Source: Candidatus Enterococcus courvalinii
GTDB taxonomy: Bacteria > Bacillota > Bacilli > Lactobacillales > Enterococcaceae
DNA: 36,033 nucleotides
Direction of reading: 5' to 3'
NCBI RefSeq assembly: GCF_017315945.1
Contig: NZ_JAFLWI010000024.1
Location: forward strand, 1 to 36,033
The notes under the pieces were generated by a model. The model was not told the origin of the DNA. It saw only the letters and a list, made by a program, of their open reading frames with translations, and made no database searches. This document shows positions 16,586 through 24,856 of the stretch, piece by piece; the stretch's first letter is position 1, and each line of letters opens with the position of its first letter. The translations under genes were made by a program, and so were the position numbers.

Positions 16586-16969
16586 TTGTTTTGGGAACGC
16601 TGTAAATAAGGTTGTGGCACAAAACGTTCAGCTCCGACAAGATAGTGAGCGAGCACTCAAAATAGCTTCCAATATTTTGAAGTGAATGCAAACTATTTTG
16701 AGGAGTTGTTTTGGGAACACCGTGGATAAGGTTGTGGCACCAAGCGTTCAGCTTCAAACAACAAGAAATATTTTCTAAAAATAGCTACTCGTATTTAGGA
16801 AAAAAGACTTGTTGCCGAAGAGGCTATTTGGAGAACACCATGGATAAGCGGGTGAACGAAGTGCCCAGCTCCAATAAATAAGAATAAATTTTCAGAGATT
16901 CCTTCTCATTTTTTTGTGAAATTCAGATTTATTTTGAAGGAGTTACTTCTTGAACACCGTTTATTCATA
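16586..16969 (+). repeat. Imperfect ~119-bp tandem repeat array, four units
   Basis: A core of the form TTTTGGGAACACCGTGGATAAG, then GTTGTGGCACCAAGCG and TTCAGCTYC, recurs. Counting from GAACRC, the copies begin at 16595, 16715, 16833 and 16952, steps of 120, 118 and 119 bases; the last is cut short. Units 1 and 2 are highly similar, units 3 and 4 diverged. The spacers also match (AAAATAGCT...TATTT). GGAGTTG before the core can pair with CAGCTTC after it, so each unit could form a hairpin. No credible ORF. This fills most of the 547-base gap between dltD and the next gene. Confidence 0.75.
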
Positions 16970-17016
16970 AAAAGGAGGTTTGACAAGACTTTTGTCAAAC
17001 CTCCTTTTCTTTTTTG
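16970..17016 (+). terminator. Strong terminator after the repeat array
   Basis: AAAAGGAGGTTTGACAA (16970-16986) pairs perfectly over 17 bp with TTGTCAAACCTCCTTTT (16992-17008), followed by CTTTTTT. It probably ends the dlt transcript. Confidence 0.9.
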
Positions 17017-17059
17017 TACGATTTTCTTGAAAACCTTTTTCTCCATTCTTATAGAGAAA

Positions 17060-17068
17060 TGGTATAAT
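17060..17068 (+). promoter_or_regulatory. Extended -10 promoter of the M42 peptidase gene
   Basis: TGGTATAAT combines a perfect TATAAT with an upstream TG, an extended -10. There is no good -35. It lies 34 bases before the start codon and after the terminator. Confidence 0.6.
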
Positions 17069-17101
17069 TTAGTTTACTAAATAAGAAAAGAGGGAACGAA
17101 T

Positions 17102-18181
17102 TTGGATAAAAAGGAAGAAGAATTATTAATTAAATTGACATCTGCTAAAGGTGTCCCTGGAAATGAAGAAGAAGTGCGTGAAGTCTTCAAAGAGTATGCG
17201 CAATCATTTGCAGATGATATTTTCTTTGATGGCTTAGGGAGTGTCATAGCCAAACATGGTGCTGGTGGCGGGCCAAAAGTGTTTATTTCTGGTCATATGG
17301 ATGAAGTGGGTTTCATGGTTACAAAAATTACAGAAAAAGGGTTTTTAGAGTTTCAAACACTTGGTGGCTGGTGGGGACAAGTCATGCTTGCACAACAAGT
17401 TGAAATCAAAACGCAAGCAGGAAATGTGATTCACGGCGTGATTGGTTCAAAACCGCCCCACGTTTTAACCCCCGCGGTTAGAAATAAACCATATGATATC
17501 AAAGATATGTTTATCGATATTGGTGCAACCAGCGACAAGGAAGCCAAAGAGTGGGGCATTCGACCTGGAGATATGGTTACACCTTATATTGAATATAAAC
17601 GATTGAATGGTGGCAAATTTTTATTAGCTAAAGCTTGGGATAACCGCATCGGAACAGCTGTTTCTTTACGCGTTTTAGAGAACTTAGCTAAAGAAGGGCA
17701 TCCGAATGTTTTATTTGCGGGGAGTGATGTTCAAGAAGAAGTTGGTTTACGTGGTGCGCGAACCAGTACTCATTTGGTAAATCCAGATATTGCCTTTGCA
17801 TTAGACACTGGAACAGCTGGCGATACACCTGGAATGACGCCAAAAGAAGCAGATTCTGTTTTAGGAAAAGGCCCACAAATCTTGATCTTTGATGCGTCAA
17901 TGATTCCGCATAAAAAATTATTGAACTTTGTGATTGATGTGGCAGAAGACCTGGAAATTCCTTTCCAATACACAGTCATTACTGGCGGTGGAACAGATGC
18001 AGGTCAAATGCATTTGACAAGAGATGGTGTTCCTTCAGTTGCAATCACTGTTCCAGTTCGTTACTTACATTCACATACATCAGTTATTCATGAAGATGAC
18101 TATTTAAATACAGTCAAATTGGTGACTGAATTGGTCAAACGTCTTGATCATGAAATTGTTGAAAAGATTCGGAGCTACTGA
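17102..18181 (+). CDS. M42 family metallo-aminopeptidase (glutamyl aminopeptidase-like)
   Basis: Cytoplasmic zinc or cobalt aminopeptidase of the PepA/FrvX/YsdC type, cutting N-terminal residues (often Glu/Asp) from peptides. The metal-binding motifs are in order: SGHMDEVGF (His/Asp, about 67-69), AWDNRIG (Asp, about 180), QEEVGLRGA (Glu pair, about 212), ALDTGTAGD (Asp) and PVRYLHSHTSV (His). The 359 residues are normal. The start is TTG 17102 after AGAGGGA; no ATG fits. The next gene follows without a gap. lactococcal PepA is a known relative, but I cannot settle the exact substrate. Confidence 0.9.
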   Translation: MDKKEEELLIKLTSAKGVPGNEEEVREVFKEYAQSFADDIFFDGLGSVIAKHGAGGGPKVFISGHMDEVGFMVTKITEKGFLEFQTLGGWWGQVMLAQQVEIKTQAGNVIHGVIGSKPPHVLTPAVRNKPYDIKDMFIDIGATSDKEAKEWGIRPGDMVTPYIEYKRLNGGKFLLAKAWDNRIGTAVSLRVLENLAKEGHPNVLFAGSDVQEEVGLRGARTSTHLVNPDIAFALDTGTAGDTPGMTPKEADSVLGKGPQILIFDASMIPHKKLLNFVIDVAEDLEIPFQYTVITGGGTDAGQMHLTRDGVPSVAITVPVRYLHSHTSVIHEDDYLNTVKLVTELVKRLDHEIVEKIRSY

Positions 18182-18184
18182 TTG

Positions 18185-18997
18185 ATGGATAAAACAGTAA
18201 GTATCTCAGACTATCGTGCGCAGGCGCGTACAGCGTTAAAAGAACAGTGGGGTATTAATGCTGGGTTAATTTTCTTAGCTGGCTTGATCTCAGGTATCAT
18301 TGAGATGATTTTTGGGAATATGACTTCCTTTGCTCCAGATAGTTCGCAAGAAAACATTCTCGGCTTTTTGCTAGATAACTTTTTACTATTTGCATTTACT
18401 TATTCGCTCTTGTATATTGCTTTGTTTGTGATGCGTGGTGGGAAGGCAAAAATGAATCTACTACTAGTTGTGTTTCAAAAGGAATACTTTGTACCGTTGC
18501 TACTGATCCATTTATTGAATACTGTAGTAAATTGGTTGATTAATTCATTGATTTTTTTACCAACAATTTTGATGTCTGGTGTTCGTTCATATGCCAGTTT
18601 GATTTTAAATTCATCTGGGACAGTGGCAGTCAGTGTGACGGAGAGTGATTTTCTTGATTTTGGTGTCATTATTGGCATGTTACTCTTGCTTTTTGTTTCA
18701 GTTATTGTGATGAATATCGTGGGTGGTTTATTTCAGTTTGCTGTCTGGGCAAAATTTGATTATCCAGAATTAACGGTGATGCAAGCTCTTCGGTATGCTT
18801 GGTATTTGATGAAGGATCGTTGGATCACTTATATTTTATTGCAGTTGTCATTCGTTGGTTGGTACATTTTAGGGGCGTTGGCTTTGGTCTTTGGATTATT
18901 ATGGGTCATTGCTTATGTTAACGTGACTGCCGCTGGATTTTATGATCATGCAAGAAATGAAAAAGGTACGCCTGCAGAATATTTTGCACGAGTGTAA
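18185..18997 (+). CDS. DUF975 family membrane protein
   Basis: A 270-residue integral membrane protein. The N-terminus SISDYRAQARTALKEQWG is typical of DUF975, followed by about six hydrophobic segments (about 20-45, 62-84, 100-125, 155-185, 215-250). The C-terminus is cytosolic and ends GFYDHARNEKGTPAEYF, close to the family ending. Function unknown. GGAG at 18171-18174 serves either TTG 18182 or ATG 18185; I prefer the ATG. It follows the peptidase by 3 bases and is probably cotranscribed. Confidence 0.85.
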   Translation: MDKTVSISDYRAQARTALKEQWGINAGLIFLAGLISGIIEMIFGNMTSFAPDSSQENILGFLLDNFLLFAFTYSLLYIALFVMRGGKAKMNLLLVVFQKEYFVPLLLIHLLNTVVNWLINSLIFLPTILMSGVRSYASLILNSSGTVAVSVTESDFLDFGVIIGMLLLLFVSVIVMNIVGGLFQFAVWAKFDYPELTVMQALRYAWYLMKDRWITYILLQLSFVGWYILGALALVFGLLWVIAYVNVTAAGFYDHARNEKGTPAEYFARV

Positions 18998-19059
18998 GCA
19001 GTTTATTCATCGAAAAGATTACTTTTGTGGTAGGATAAGTTTTTGAGGAGGAATGTACG

Positions 19060-19800
19060 ATGAAACTAACGGTTTTGGGCTGTTTAGGTGCCTATCCTTA
19101 TCAAAATCAAGGAACAACCGGTTATTTATTACAATCTGACCAGTTCCATTTACTAATTGATGCAGGAAGTGCAACGTTAGTCAAACTGGAAGAACATCTT
19201 GAACCACTGGAGTTGGATGCGGTGATCTTGAGTCATTATCATCACGATCATATCGCAGATTTAGGTGTGTTGCAGTACTATTGGCAACTTCATCCTGAAA
19301 AAGACCCAGAGGCAGTATTACCGATTTATGGTCATACAGAAGATGCTTTTCATTTTGCTGAATTAAGTATGCCAAGTGTCTCAAAAGGAATAGCTTATGA
19401 TGAACCAGAAGAATTAAAAGTGGGGCCGTTTCTCATTACTTTTATGAAGACGATCCATCCAGTTCCATGCTATGCGATGCGAATCGTAGAAGAAGCTACT
19501 GGAAAAGTATTCGTGTTCACTGGTGATTCTGGTTATCTGGAAAGTTTTATTCCGTTTGCGCGAGAAGCTGATTTATTTTTAGCAGACACTTATTTATTTG
19601 AAGGAAATGAACGTCATCACGCGCATTTTACGTCAAAAGAGTCTGGTGAATTGGCACAAGCAGCACAAGTGAAAAAACTTGTTTTGACACATTTACCTCA
19701 ATTTGGTGATTTGGAACAACTAAGAAACGAAGCACAAAAAGCTGCTGGTCCAGATGTGATCGTTGAATTGGCAGCTGTCGATAAAGTATTTGAAATCTAG
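19060..19800 (+). CDS. Metallo-beta-lactamase-fold hydrolase (YhfI/RNase Z-like)
   Basis: A 246-residue metal-dependent hydrolase. The metal motif HYHHDH (about 60-65) is the HxHxDH signature; FTGDSGY (about 148) supplies the bridging Asp and LVLTHLPQF (about 209) the last His. The N-terminus MKLTVLGCLGAYP fits short RNase Z-like proteins such as B. subtilis YhfI, but it lacks the extra exosite arm of RNase Z, so it may act on a small ester or phosphodiester. The ATG has GAGGAGG 8 bases upstream. lplA follows after 10 bases, probably in the same transcript. Confidence 0.85.
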   Translation: MKLTVLGCLGAYPYQNQGTTGYLLQSDQFHLLIDAGSATLVKLEEHLEPLELDAVILSHYHHDHIADLGVLQYYWQLHPEKDPEAVLPIYGHTEDAFHFAELSMPSVSKGIAYDEPEELKVGPFLITFMKTIHPVPCYAMRIVEEATGKVFVFTGDSGYLESFIPFAREADLFLADTYLFEGNERHHAHFTSKESGELAQAAQVKKLVLTHLPQFGDLEQLRNEAQKAAGPDVIVELAAVDKVFEI

Positions 19801-19810
19801 GAGGACGACC

Positions 19811-20815
19811 ATGATTTTTGTACCGAATGAAAACCACGACCCAAGAGTAAATTTAGCAATTGAACAATTTTTATTACAAGAAATGCCACTGGATGAACCT
19901 ATTTTACTTTTTTATATCAATGAACCTTCGATCATTATTGGACGCAATCAAAATACGATTGAAGAAATCAATCGTGACTACGTTGAAGAACAAGGAATCC
20001 ACGTGGTTCGCCGATTGAGTGGTGGAGGAGCTGTCTATCATGATCTTGGTAATTTGAATTTTAGTTTTATCATGCCTGATGATGGAAATTCTTTCCGTGA
20101 TTTTGCAAAAGTCACACAACCAATCATTCAAGCGCTTCATGAATTAGGCGTTACAGGCGCCGAGTTAAAAGGACGAAATGATTTAGTGATTGATGGGATG
20201 AAGTTTTCTGGGAACGCAATGTACGCGACAAGTGGTAGAATGTTCGCCCATGGGACGATTATGTTTGATTCTGATATCAATGAAGTTGTTAATGCTTTGA
20301 AAGTGAAAAAAGACAAGATTGAATCAAAAGGAATCAAATCTATTCGTTCCCGTGTGACAAATATCAAACCATTCTTGCCAGAAGAGAAACAAGGAATGAC
20401 TACAGAAGAGTTTCGTCAAGAAATCTTGCTAAAAATCTTTGGTGTAGAGTCAGAAGCTGATATTAAAGAATATCAATTAACTGAAGCAGATTGGAAAAAA
20501 ATCAATCAAATTTCTGAAGACTATTACAGAAATTGGAATTGGAACTATGGTAAATCACCTGATTTCAATTTTTCACGTCAAAAACGTTTTCCAATTGGTT
20601 CAATTGAAGTTCATCTGGATGTTGCTGATGGATTGATTGATGATGCAAAAATTTATGGTGACTTCTTTGGTTTAGGAAATATCGCTGATGTTGAACAAGC
20701 GTTGATTGGTCAAAAATATGAGAAAGCTTCATTAGAAAAAACAGTCGATGCAATCGACGTCAAAAAATATTTTGGGGCAATCGAGTCAGAAGACTTGCTT
20801 TCATTACTTTATTAA
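19811..20815 (+). CDS. lplA: Lipoate--protein ligase
   Basis: Attaches free lipoate, via lipoyl-AMP, to lipoyl domains of 2-oxoacid dehydrogenases and GcvH. The 334-residue protein has the lipoate-binding motif RRLSGGGAVYHDLGN (about 70-84) and the family lysine motif KGRNDLVIDGMKFSGNA (about 120-136), plus the C-terminal accessory domain (about 250-334). I start at ATG 19811, 8 bases after TAGGAGGA; the frame extends upstream into the preceding gene without support. A strong terminator follows. Confidence 0.94.
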   Translation: MIFVPNENHDPRVNLAIEQFLLQEMPLDEPILLFYINEPSIIIGRNQNTIEEINRDYVEEQGIHVVRRLSGGGAVYHDLGNLNFSFIMPDDGNSFRDFAKVTQPIIQALHELGVTGAELKGRNDLVIDGMKFSGNAMYATSGRMFAHGTIMFDSDINEVVNALKVKKDKIESKGIKSIRSRVTNIKPFLPEEKQGMTTEEFRQEILLKIFGVESEADIKEYQLTEADWKKINQISEDYYRNWNWNYGKSPDFNFSRQKRFPIGSIEVHLDVADGLIDDAKIYGDFFGLGNIADVEQALIGQKYEKASLEKTVDAIDVKKYFGAIESEDLLSLLY

Positions 20816-20835
20816 AAAGTGACCAATTGATAAGA

Positions 20836-20870
20836 AAAAAGCTTCCGGAAACATTTTCCGGAAGCTTTTT
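20836..20870. terminator. Bidirectional terminator between lplA and the GHKL gene
   Basis: AAAAAGCTTCCGGAAA (20836-20851) pairs perfectly over 16 bp with TTTCCGGAAGCTTTTT (20855-20870), loop CAT. A/T tracts on both sides serve both convergent genes. Confidence 0.92.
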
Positions 20871-20879
20871 TAGTATTTT

Positions 20880-22712
20880 TTAAATACGAGAAAGTTGAAT
20901 CGTCACTCGATCAAAAATTTCATCTTTTTCTTGAGTCAATTTACCAGAATACTTATCAGTGACAAGTTTTATCATCATTAAATCAAAGCGTTCTTGACTT
21001 TCTAATTCAGTTGTTATTCCACGATCAAAAATATTTGTATCGTAATGTGCGTTGTGTTCACAATGAATAATTAAATCATCATCATTGACACGCATCGAAA
21101 GGAAAATCTTTCGTTGTAATGGATTTTCGATTGCGTGCGATTCTCTGAAAGAATGCTCCAAGATATGAATCAGTAACTGGGTCAAATCGTCATCGTGAAC
21201 AAATAGCTCTCCAGGAAGCTCGGCATTAAAGTGGATCTCAATACTTTGTTTGCTTGCGATTTCTTGGTAACGTGCCAAAATCAAATTTGTCAATGAATGA
21301 CCAGATAAAGAAGTCATGATCTCAAACTTTTGTGCTTCATCAAGCAGTTCATTCAGATAGTTTTCTGCTTGTTCTGGCTGATTGGTTTGTAGCATTGCTT
21401 GAATTGTTGTCATTCGATCTAAAAAGTCTAAACGAAGGGTACTGATTTCTTTCATATGTGTGCGTAAAGATTCATAGTGTGCTTCAAGAAGATCTGTTTT
21501 GGTTTTCAAAAAATTCGCTTCTCGAATATTTTGATCTACGGCACGAATATGTTCTGAAATATTGTCAATCACAATTACTAATAAAATAATCATGTAAAGA
21601 ATTGTTGACCAGTTGAGTGTGCTGACATAATTTCCCAAGGTACTTTGAATAAATAAGTAACAGTGACTAATCGCAATCAGAATGATCCAAGGCGTACAGG
21701 AAACGAAGAAGCGATTTCCATGATATGCTTCACCAATACAGGCAAGTGAGGTCACCAATGTGCTGAAAACTCGAATGATACTGATCAATTGCATCATCTC
21801 AGGAAGCTCTTCTGGTGTGAAGAGAGCATATAAAATTGGCAAGAAAGAAAAGAAAACCTGAAGAAGGCACCAAATGCCAAACAGTCGTCGATAACGTTCC
21901 ATGCGCAACGTATAATAGGAAATCAGGAGTAATGCACTTAAAACGGTAAAAAGATGCGAAAGAGTAGAGTGAACGATTGGATCAAATAATAACCCACTCA
22001 AAATATCTTCAGACATTGCGCTAAAGCCAACAATTAATGCAAAGCAACTTAAAAAGATCAAAGAAAGATCCAGTCGCTGCTGCTTGTACATGATATAAAT
22101 CGTCATAATCAATGTTCCAACGGCTAATAAAATTGCAATAATCATAGTCAAAAATTGTGGGACTGATTTGGAGAAAATAAACGTGACCATTGAAGAGGCT
22201 GTACCAATATAAACCTTTGGTGGGATTCCTGCAAAATTTACGTAAGGAGAGGTAACTTCAATGGATAATTTCTTTCCAGCATAATTATCGGGCAAATCAA
22301 TGACCGCTAATGATAAACCAGGATTTTTGATAGTTGTGTCGCCCGTTCGTTCATAAAGAACTTGTTGATCTAATTGAACTTTGATCCATTGATGATTTCC
22401 TTTTAACAAAATATTCGCTTGGTCGAGTTTTTTTGTTAAGGTAGTCTCCATCACGAACGTTTCATTTTTAGAGACTTGTGGGACTTTTTCCAAATAATCA
22501 CTATTGTAGCGAGTCTCAGGGTCATCTTTTGAATAAAAATCCCAAGCTTGTTGGATTTCTTTTGTTTCATCACCATCTGCTGGTGAAAGGATAAAATAGA
22601 AGAAATAGCTAATGCCAAATAAAAATAACAAGGATAATATTATTATGGAAAGCCATTTCATTTTTGTTGAAAAAAAATCTTTTTTATTATATGTGTTATT
22701 TAAAGGAATCAT
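20880..22712 (-). CDS. Seven-helix membrane protein with degenerate GHKL histidine-kinase domain
   Basis: Start ATG 22712 (AAAGGA 9 bases upstream), 610 residues. A membrane helix lies at about 20-42, then an extracytoplasmic beta-rich domain (about 50-180), then about seven helices (190-385), like 7TMR-DISM receptors. A helical linker and a NatK/AgrC-type kinase region follow. The phospho-acceptor motif, normally LRHDFxNHLxTI, here reads LRLDFLDRMTTI: His is replaced by Leu428. The N-box reads LLIHILEHSF instead of NLLDNA. No G-rich nucleotide-binding motif remains (SQERFDLMMIK where GxGL is expected). It is probably a receptor or scaffold without kinase activity, not a broken gene, since the frame is intact. 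No response regulator is adjacent. Confidence 0.75.
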   Translation of the reverse strand: MIPLNNTYNKKDFFSTKMKWLSIIILSLLFLFGISYFFYFILSPADGDETKEIQQAWDFYSKDDPETRYNSDYLEKVPQVSKNETFVMETTLTKKLDQANILLKGNHQWIKVQLDQQVLYERTGDTTIKNPGLSLAVIDLPDNYAGKKLSIEVTSPYVNFAGIPPKVYIGTASSMVTFIFSKSVPQFLTMIIAILLAVGTLIMTIYIMYKQQRLDLSLIFLSCFALIVGFSAMSEDILSGLLFDPIVHSTLSHLFTVLSALLLISYYTLRMERYRRLFGIWCLLQVFFSFLPILYALFTPEELPEMMQLISIIRVFSTLVTSLACIGEAYHGNRFFVSCTPWIILIAISHCYLFIQSTLGNYVSTLNWSTILYMIILLVIVIDNISEHIRAVDQNIREANFLKTKTDLLEAHYESLRTHMKEISTLRLDFLDRMTTIQAMLQTNQPEQAENYLNELLDEAQKFEIMTSLSGHSLTNLILARYQEIASKQSIEIHFNAELPGELFVHDDDLTQLLIHILEHSFRESHAIENPLQRKIFLSMRVNDDDLIIHCEHNAHYDTNIFDRGITTELESQERFDLMMIKLVTDKYSGKLTQEKDEIFDRVTIQLSRI

Positions 22713-22925
22713 ATGTAGCAGTCCTTTCTGATTGGAGTACATTTAGGTTAAACTTTTTTTTATTTGTAGTCAATGCCTTTATAACACTTAAATAGACATT
22801 TAATTAAGAATATAAGGAGAATTTCAAGTTTTAAATATCATTTTTCTAATAAAAAAGAAAAATAGATGAAATTTTGTGTTATTATATTGTTGCTTAAGTA
22901 AATTAGAAAAATGGGGTGGAAAACG

Positions 22926-23438
22926 GTGCCTTTTAACAAAAAAATAACTCTTGTTGGCTCAATCATATTGATTTTATTCTTAGCCATTATCTTGTGCGTT
23001 GTTTTGTTGCCACATTTACTTGGTTTGACGCCACAAATCATTGATGATAAAGATATGGCTCCGTTGTATTCAAATGGAAGCGTCGTCTATGTGCGACCAC
23101 AAAATGCGGAAGATATTTTAGTCGGTGATGTGATCACTTATTATGAAAATTCTGGTGAGCGAGTGAAGACTCGGCGTGTGATTGCGGTAGGTGATAACCA
23201 AGAATATTTTTATACAAAAGCAGATACACAAACACAAGTCGAATCAGGCAGGATAAAGCCACGAAGTGTGATTGGAAAACCAGTTTTTCAAATTCCTTAT
23301 ATAGGTGCATTATTGTCTAAAGACAGTTTCTCAAAAATGAATTTTTTATTTTGGAGTGTGGCAATTTGTCTAACTGCTGCTACGACATGGAACACGATAG
23401 ATGAATTTCGGAAAAAGAAAAATTGTAGAATCATTTGA
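22926..23438 (+). CDS. SipW-like signal peptidase I homologue, apparently inactive
   Basis: About 170 residues with helices near 9-32 and 138-157 around a signal-peptidase S26 core: DMAPLYSNGSVVYV, GDVITYYE, TRRVIAVGD, YTKADTQ and VIGKPVFQIPYIG follow SipW/archaeal enzymes in order. The catalytic Ser of S-M-x-P is Asp (D43-MAP) and the catalytic His of THRV is Arg (R83), so peptidase activity is unlikely. The start is uncertain: GTG 22926 has GGGGTGG upstream, ATG 22911 has no ribosome site. It diverges from the GHKL pseudokinase gene and has its own terminator. It may bind signal peptides or another protein; inference only. Confidence 0.75.
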   Translation: MPFNKKITLVGSIILILFLAIILCVVLLPHLLGLTPQIIDDKDMAPLYSNGSVVYVRPQNAEDILVGDVITYYENSGERVKTRRVIAVGDNQEYFYTKADTQTQVESGRIKPRSVIGKPVFQIPYIGALLSKDSFSKMNFLFWSVAICLTAATTWNTIDEFRKKKNCRII

Positions 23439-23448
23439 TAGAGTACTT

Positions 23449-23479
23449 AGTTCGACAGAATTTCTGTCGAACTTTTTTT
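23449..23479 (+). terminator. Terminator after the signal-peptidase-like gene
   Basis: AGTTCGACAGAA (23449-23460) pairs with TTCTGTCGAACT (23462-23473), tight loop, followed by six more T. Confidence 0.9.
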
Positions 23480-23551
23480 GCCAAGAAAAACTTTTAGGAA
23501 CTTGTACAATAAATTTGTTCTAAGTATAATGTTGGAAAGAGGAGGAGAAGT

Positions 23552-24247
23552 ATGCGCAATGAAATGATGCATCGTCCAGTTATCAAGGAAGAATTACTGG
23601 ATTTTATGCGAACACAACAAAAAAAATTACCTGGTGAGCTAGGACTGCTTGAAGAAGAGGCGCATGAGGCAGGGGTTCCTGTCATTCCTCATGAAACGGC
23701 ACTCTTTTTGAAATTTTTCCTTGGTCAAATGAAACCAGAAAATATATTGGAAATTGGTGCTGCCATTGGCTTCTCGTCTAGTTTGATGGCAACTTCTATT
23801 AGTGAATCAGGTCACGTCACGACGATTGATCGTTTTGATGTGATGATTGAAAAAGCAAAAAAAAATTATGAACGTCTTGGTTTAACGGATAAAGTAACGT
23901 TGCTTGAAGGACAAGCGGCTGAAATTCTACCAACATTAACGGGTCCATACGATTTTATTTTTATGGATAGTGCGAAGTCAAAATATATCGAATTTCTTCC
24001 AGAATGTTTACGTCTATTAAGAAAAGGTGGCGTTCTGATGGTAGATGATATTTTTCAAGGTGGTACAATCTTATTACCAGATGAAGAAATTCCAAGAGGA
24101 AAACGGGCAATTCATCGCAAATTAAATGAGTTTCTAAAAGTCGTCATGAATCATCCTGAACTAACATCGAGCATCTTGCCATTGGGTGATGGTGTGATTC
24201 TGATTACTAAAGAAGCCGATGATATTTTCTTAGCCAAAGGTGAATAA
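23552..24247 (+). CDS. SAM-dependent O-methyltransferase (TrmR/YrrM-like)
   Basis: A 231-residue family 3 O-methyltransferase. The SAM motif EIGAAIGFSS is at about 65-74, the acidic motif TIDRFDVM at about 94 and the metal-site region FIFMDSAKSKY at about 137-147 with VDDIF at about 165. The B. subtilis relative TrmR (YrrM) methylates 5-hydroxyuridine in the tRNA wobble position; the same job is likely here but close relatives act on small catechols. The ATG has AGGAGGAG upstream. A tRNA-Arg gene lies 280 bases on, probably by chance. Confidence 0.85.
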   Translation: MRNEMMHRPVIKEELLDFMRTQQKKLPGELGLLEEEAHEAGVPVIPHETALFLKFFLGQMKPENILEIGAAIGFSSSLMATSISESGHVTTIDRFDVMIEKAKKNYERLGLTDKVTLLEGQAAEILPTLTGPYDFIFMDSAKSKYIEFLPECLRLLRKGGVLMVDDIFQGGTILLPDEEIPRGKRAIHRKLNEFLKVVMNHPELTSSILPLGDGVILITKEADDIFLAKGE

Positions 24248-24295
24248 GTGGTAAAAGCTAAGAAATTGCTGGTGTTAAAATAAAAATAATTACTT

Positions 24296-24326
24296 GGCTG
24301 GGTAGTTGAGCTCCCAGCCTTTTTTA
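24296..24326 (+). terminator. Terminator after the O-methyltransferase gene
   Basis: GGCTGGG (24296-24302) pairs with CCCAGCC (24313-24319), followed by six T. Confidence 0.88.
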
Positions 24327-24457
24327 TGAAAATCGTTTAGCTAATCCTCCAATCTGATCCTTCATAAAAAGATCTGTAGAAAAAAGACCTTAACTTGTAT
24401 TTTATGATTTCGTTTATTTTTCAAAAAAATTTTTGTAATTAAATAACTTAATTCTTG

Positions 24458-24486
24458 TTGACAGAATCTTTTTGTTTCTCTATAAT
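24458..24486 (+). promoter_or_regulatory. Consensus sigma-A promoter of tRNA-Arg
   Basis: TTGACA (24458-24463), exactly 17 bases, TATAAT (24481-24486): a perfect consensus promoter 38 bases before the tRNA. Confidence 0.92.
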
Positions 24487-24523
24487 TACCTTGTTGCGCT
24501 AATTCATGTGATGAACATGTGAG

Positions 24524-24597
24524 GTCATAGTAGCTCAGCTGGATAGAGCATCCGCCTTCTAAGCGGACGGTCGGGGGTTCGAATCCCTCCTGTGACG
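24524..24597 (+). tRNA. tRNA-Arg (anticodon UCU)
   Basis: A 74-base cloverleaf. The acceptor arms GTCATAG and CTGTGAC pair over 7 bp (one G-T); the D arm contains AGCTCAGCTGGATAGAGC; the anticodon stem TCCGC/GCGGA holds the loop CTTCTAA with anticodon TCT; the T arm is GGGGGTTCGAATCCCTC. The discriminator base is G and CCA is not encoded. It reads AGA/AGG codons. Single gene with its own promoter and terminator. Confidence 0.97.
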
Positions 24598-24600
24598 TAG

Positions 24601-24640
24601 AAAAACCGTTAGAAACGTTTGTTTCTAACGGTTTTTCTTT
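24601..24640 (+). terminator. Terminator of tRNA-Arg
   Basis: AAAAACCGTTAGAAAC (24601-24616) pairs perfectly with GTTTCTAACGGTTTTT (24621-24636), loop GTTT, T-rich tail. Confidence 0.92.
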
Positions 24641-24856
24641 ATTTTTGTGCCAAACTTTTGGCAAAAAAGTTTTTACTCAGTTAAAGTTAGGTTAGCTAGA
24701 TCTTTTAAATGCGTGTATTTGACACTTCAAAATAGATAAGAATTTATCGAAACATAATTCGTATCATGAACAAATAACTAGATGTCTTTGAGAAAATAGA
24801 TACAGAAATAATCTATTCAGAATACCAAAAAATTATTATTAAATAAGGAGAAAAAT

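Noticed and set aside
16551-16757. 68-codon minus-strand ORF with internal repeats
   Set aside because: It arises from two units of the 119-bp array that happen to be 120 bases apart; the next steps (118, 119) break the frame.
16586-16969. CRISPR array
   Set aside because: Units are about 119 bases long, imperfect throughout, have no unique spacers of constant size and there are no cas genes.
24524-24597. tRNA-Arg as an integration site
   Set aside because: No integrase, no repeated tRNA 3' end and no foreign-looking DNA follow.
24362-24664. 100-codon minus-strand ORF
   Set aside because: It is the antisense of the tRNA-Arg gene, its promoter and terminator; the residues are the usual reading of a tRNA complement.
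24719-24747. TTGACA upstream of the GNAT gene as a promoter
   Set aside because: The -35 is perfect, but at 16-18 bases there is no acceptable -10 (ATTTAT).
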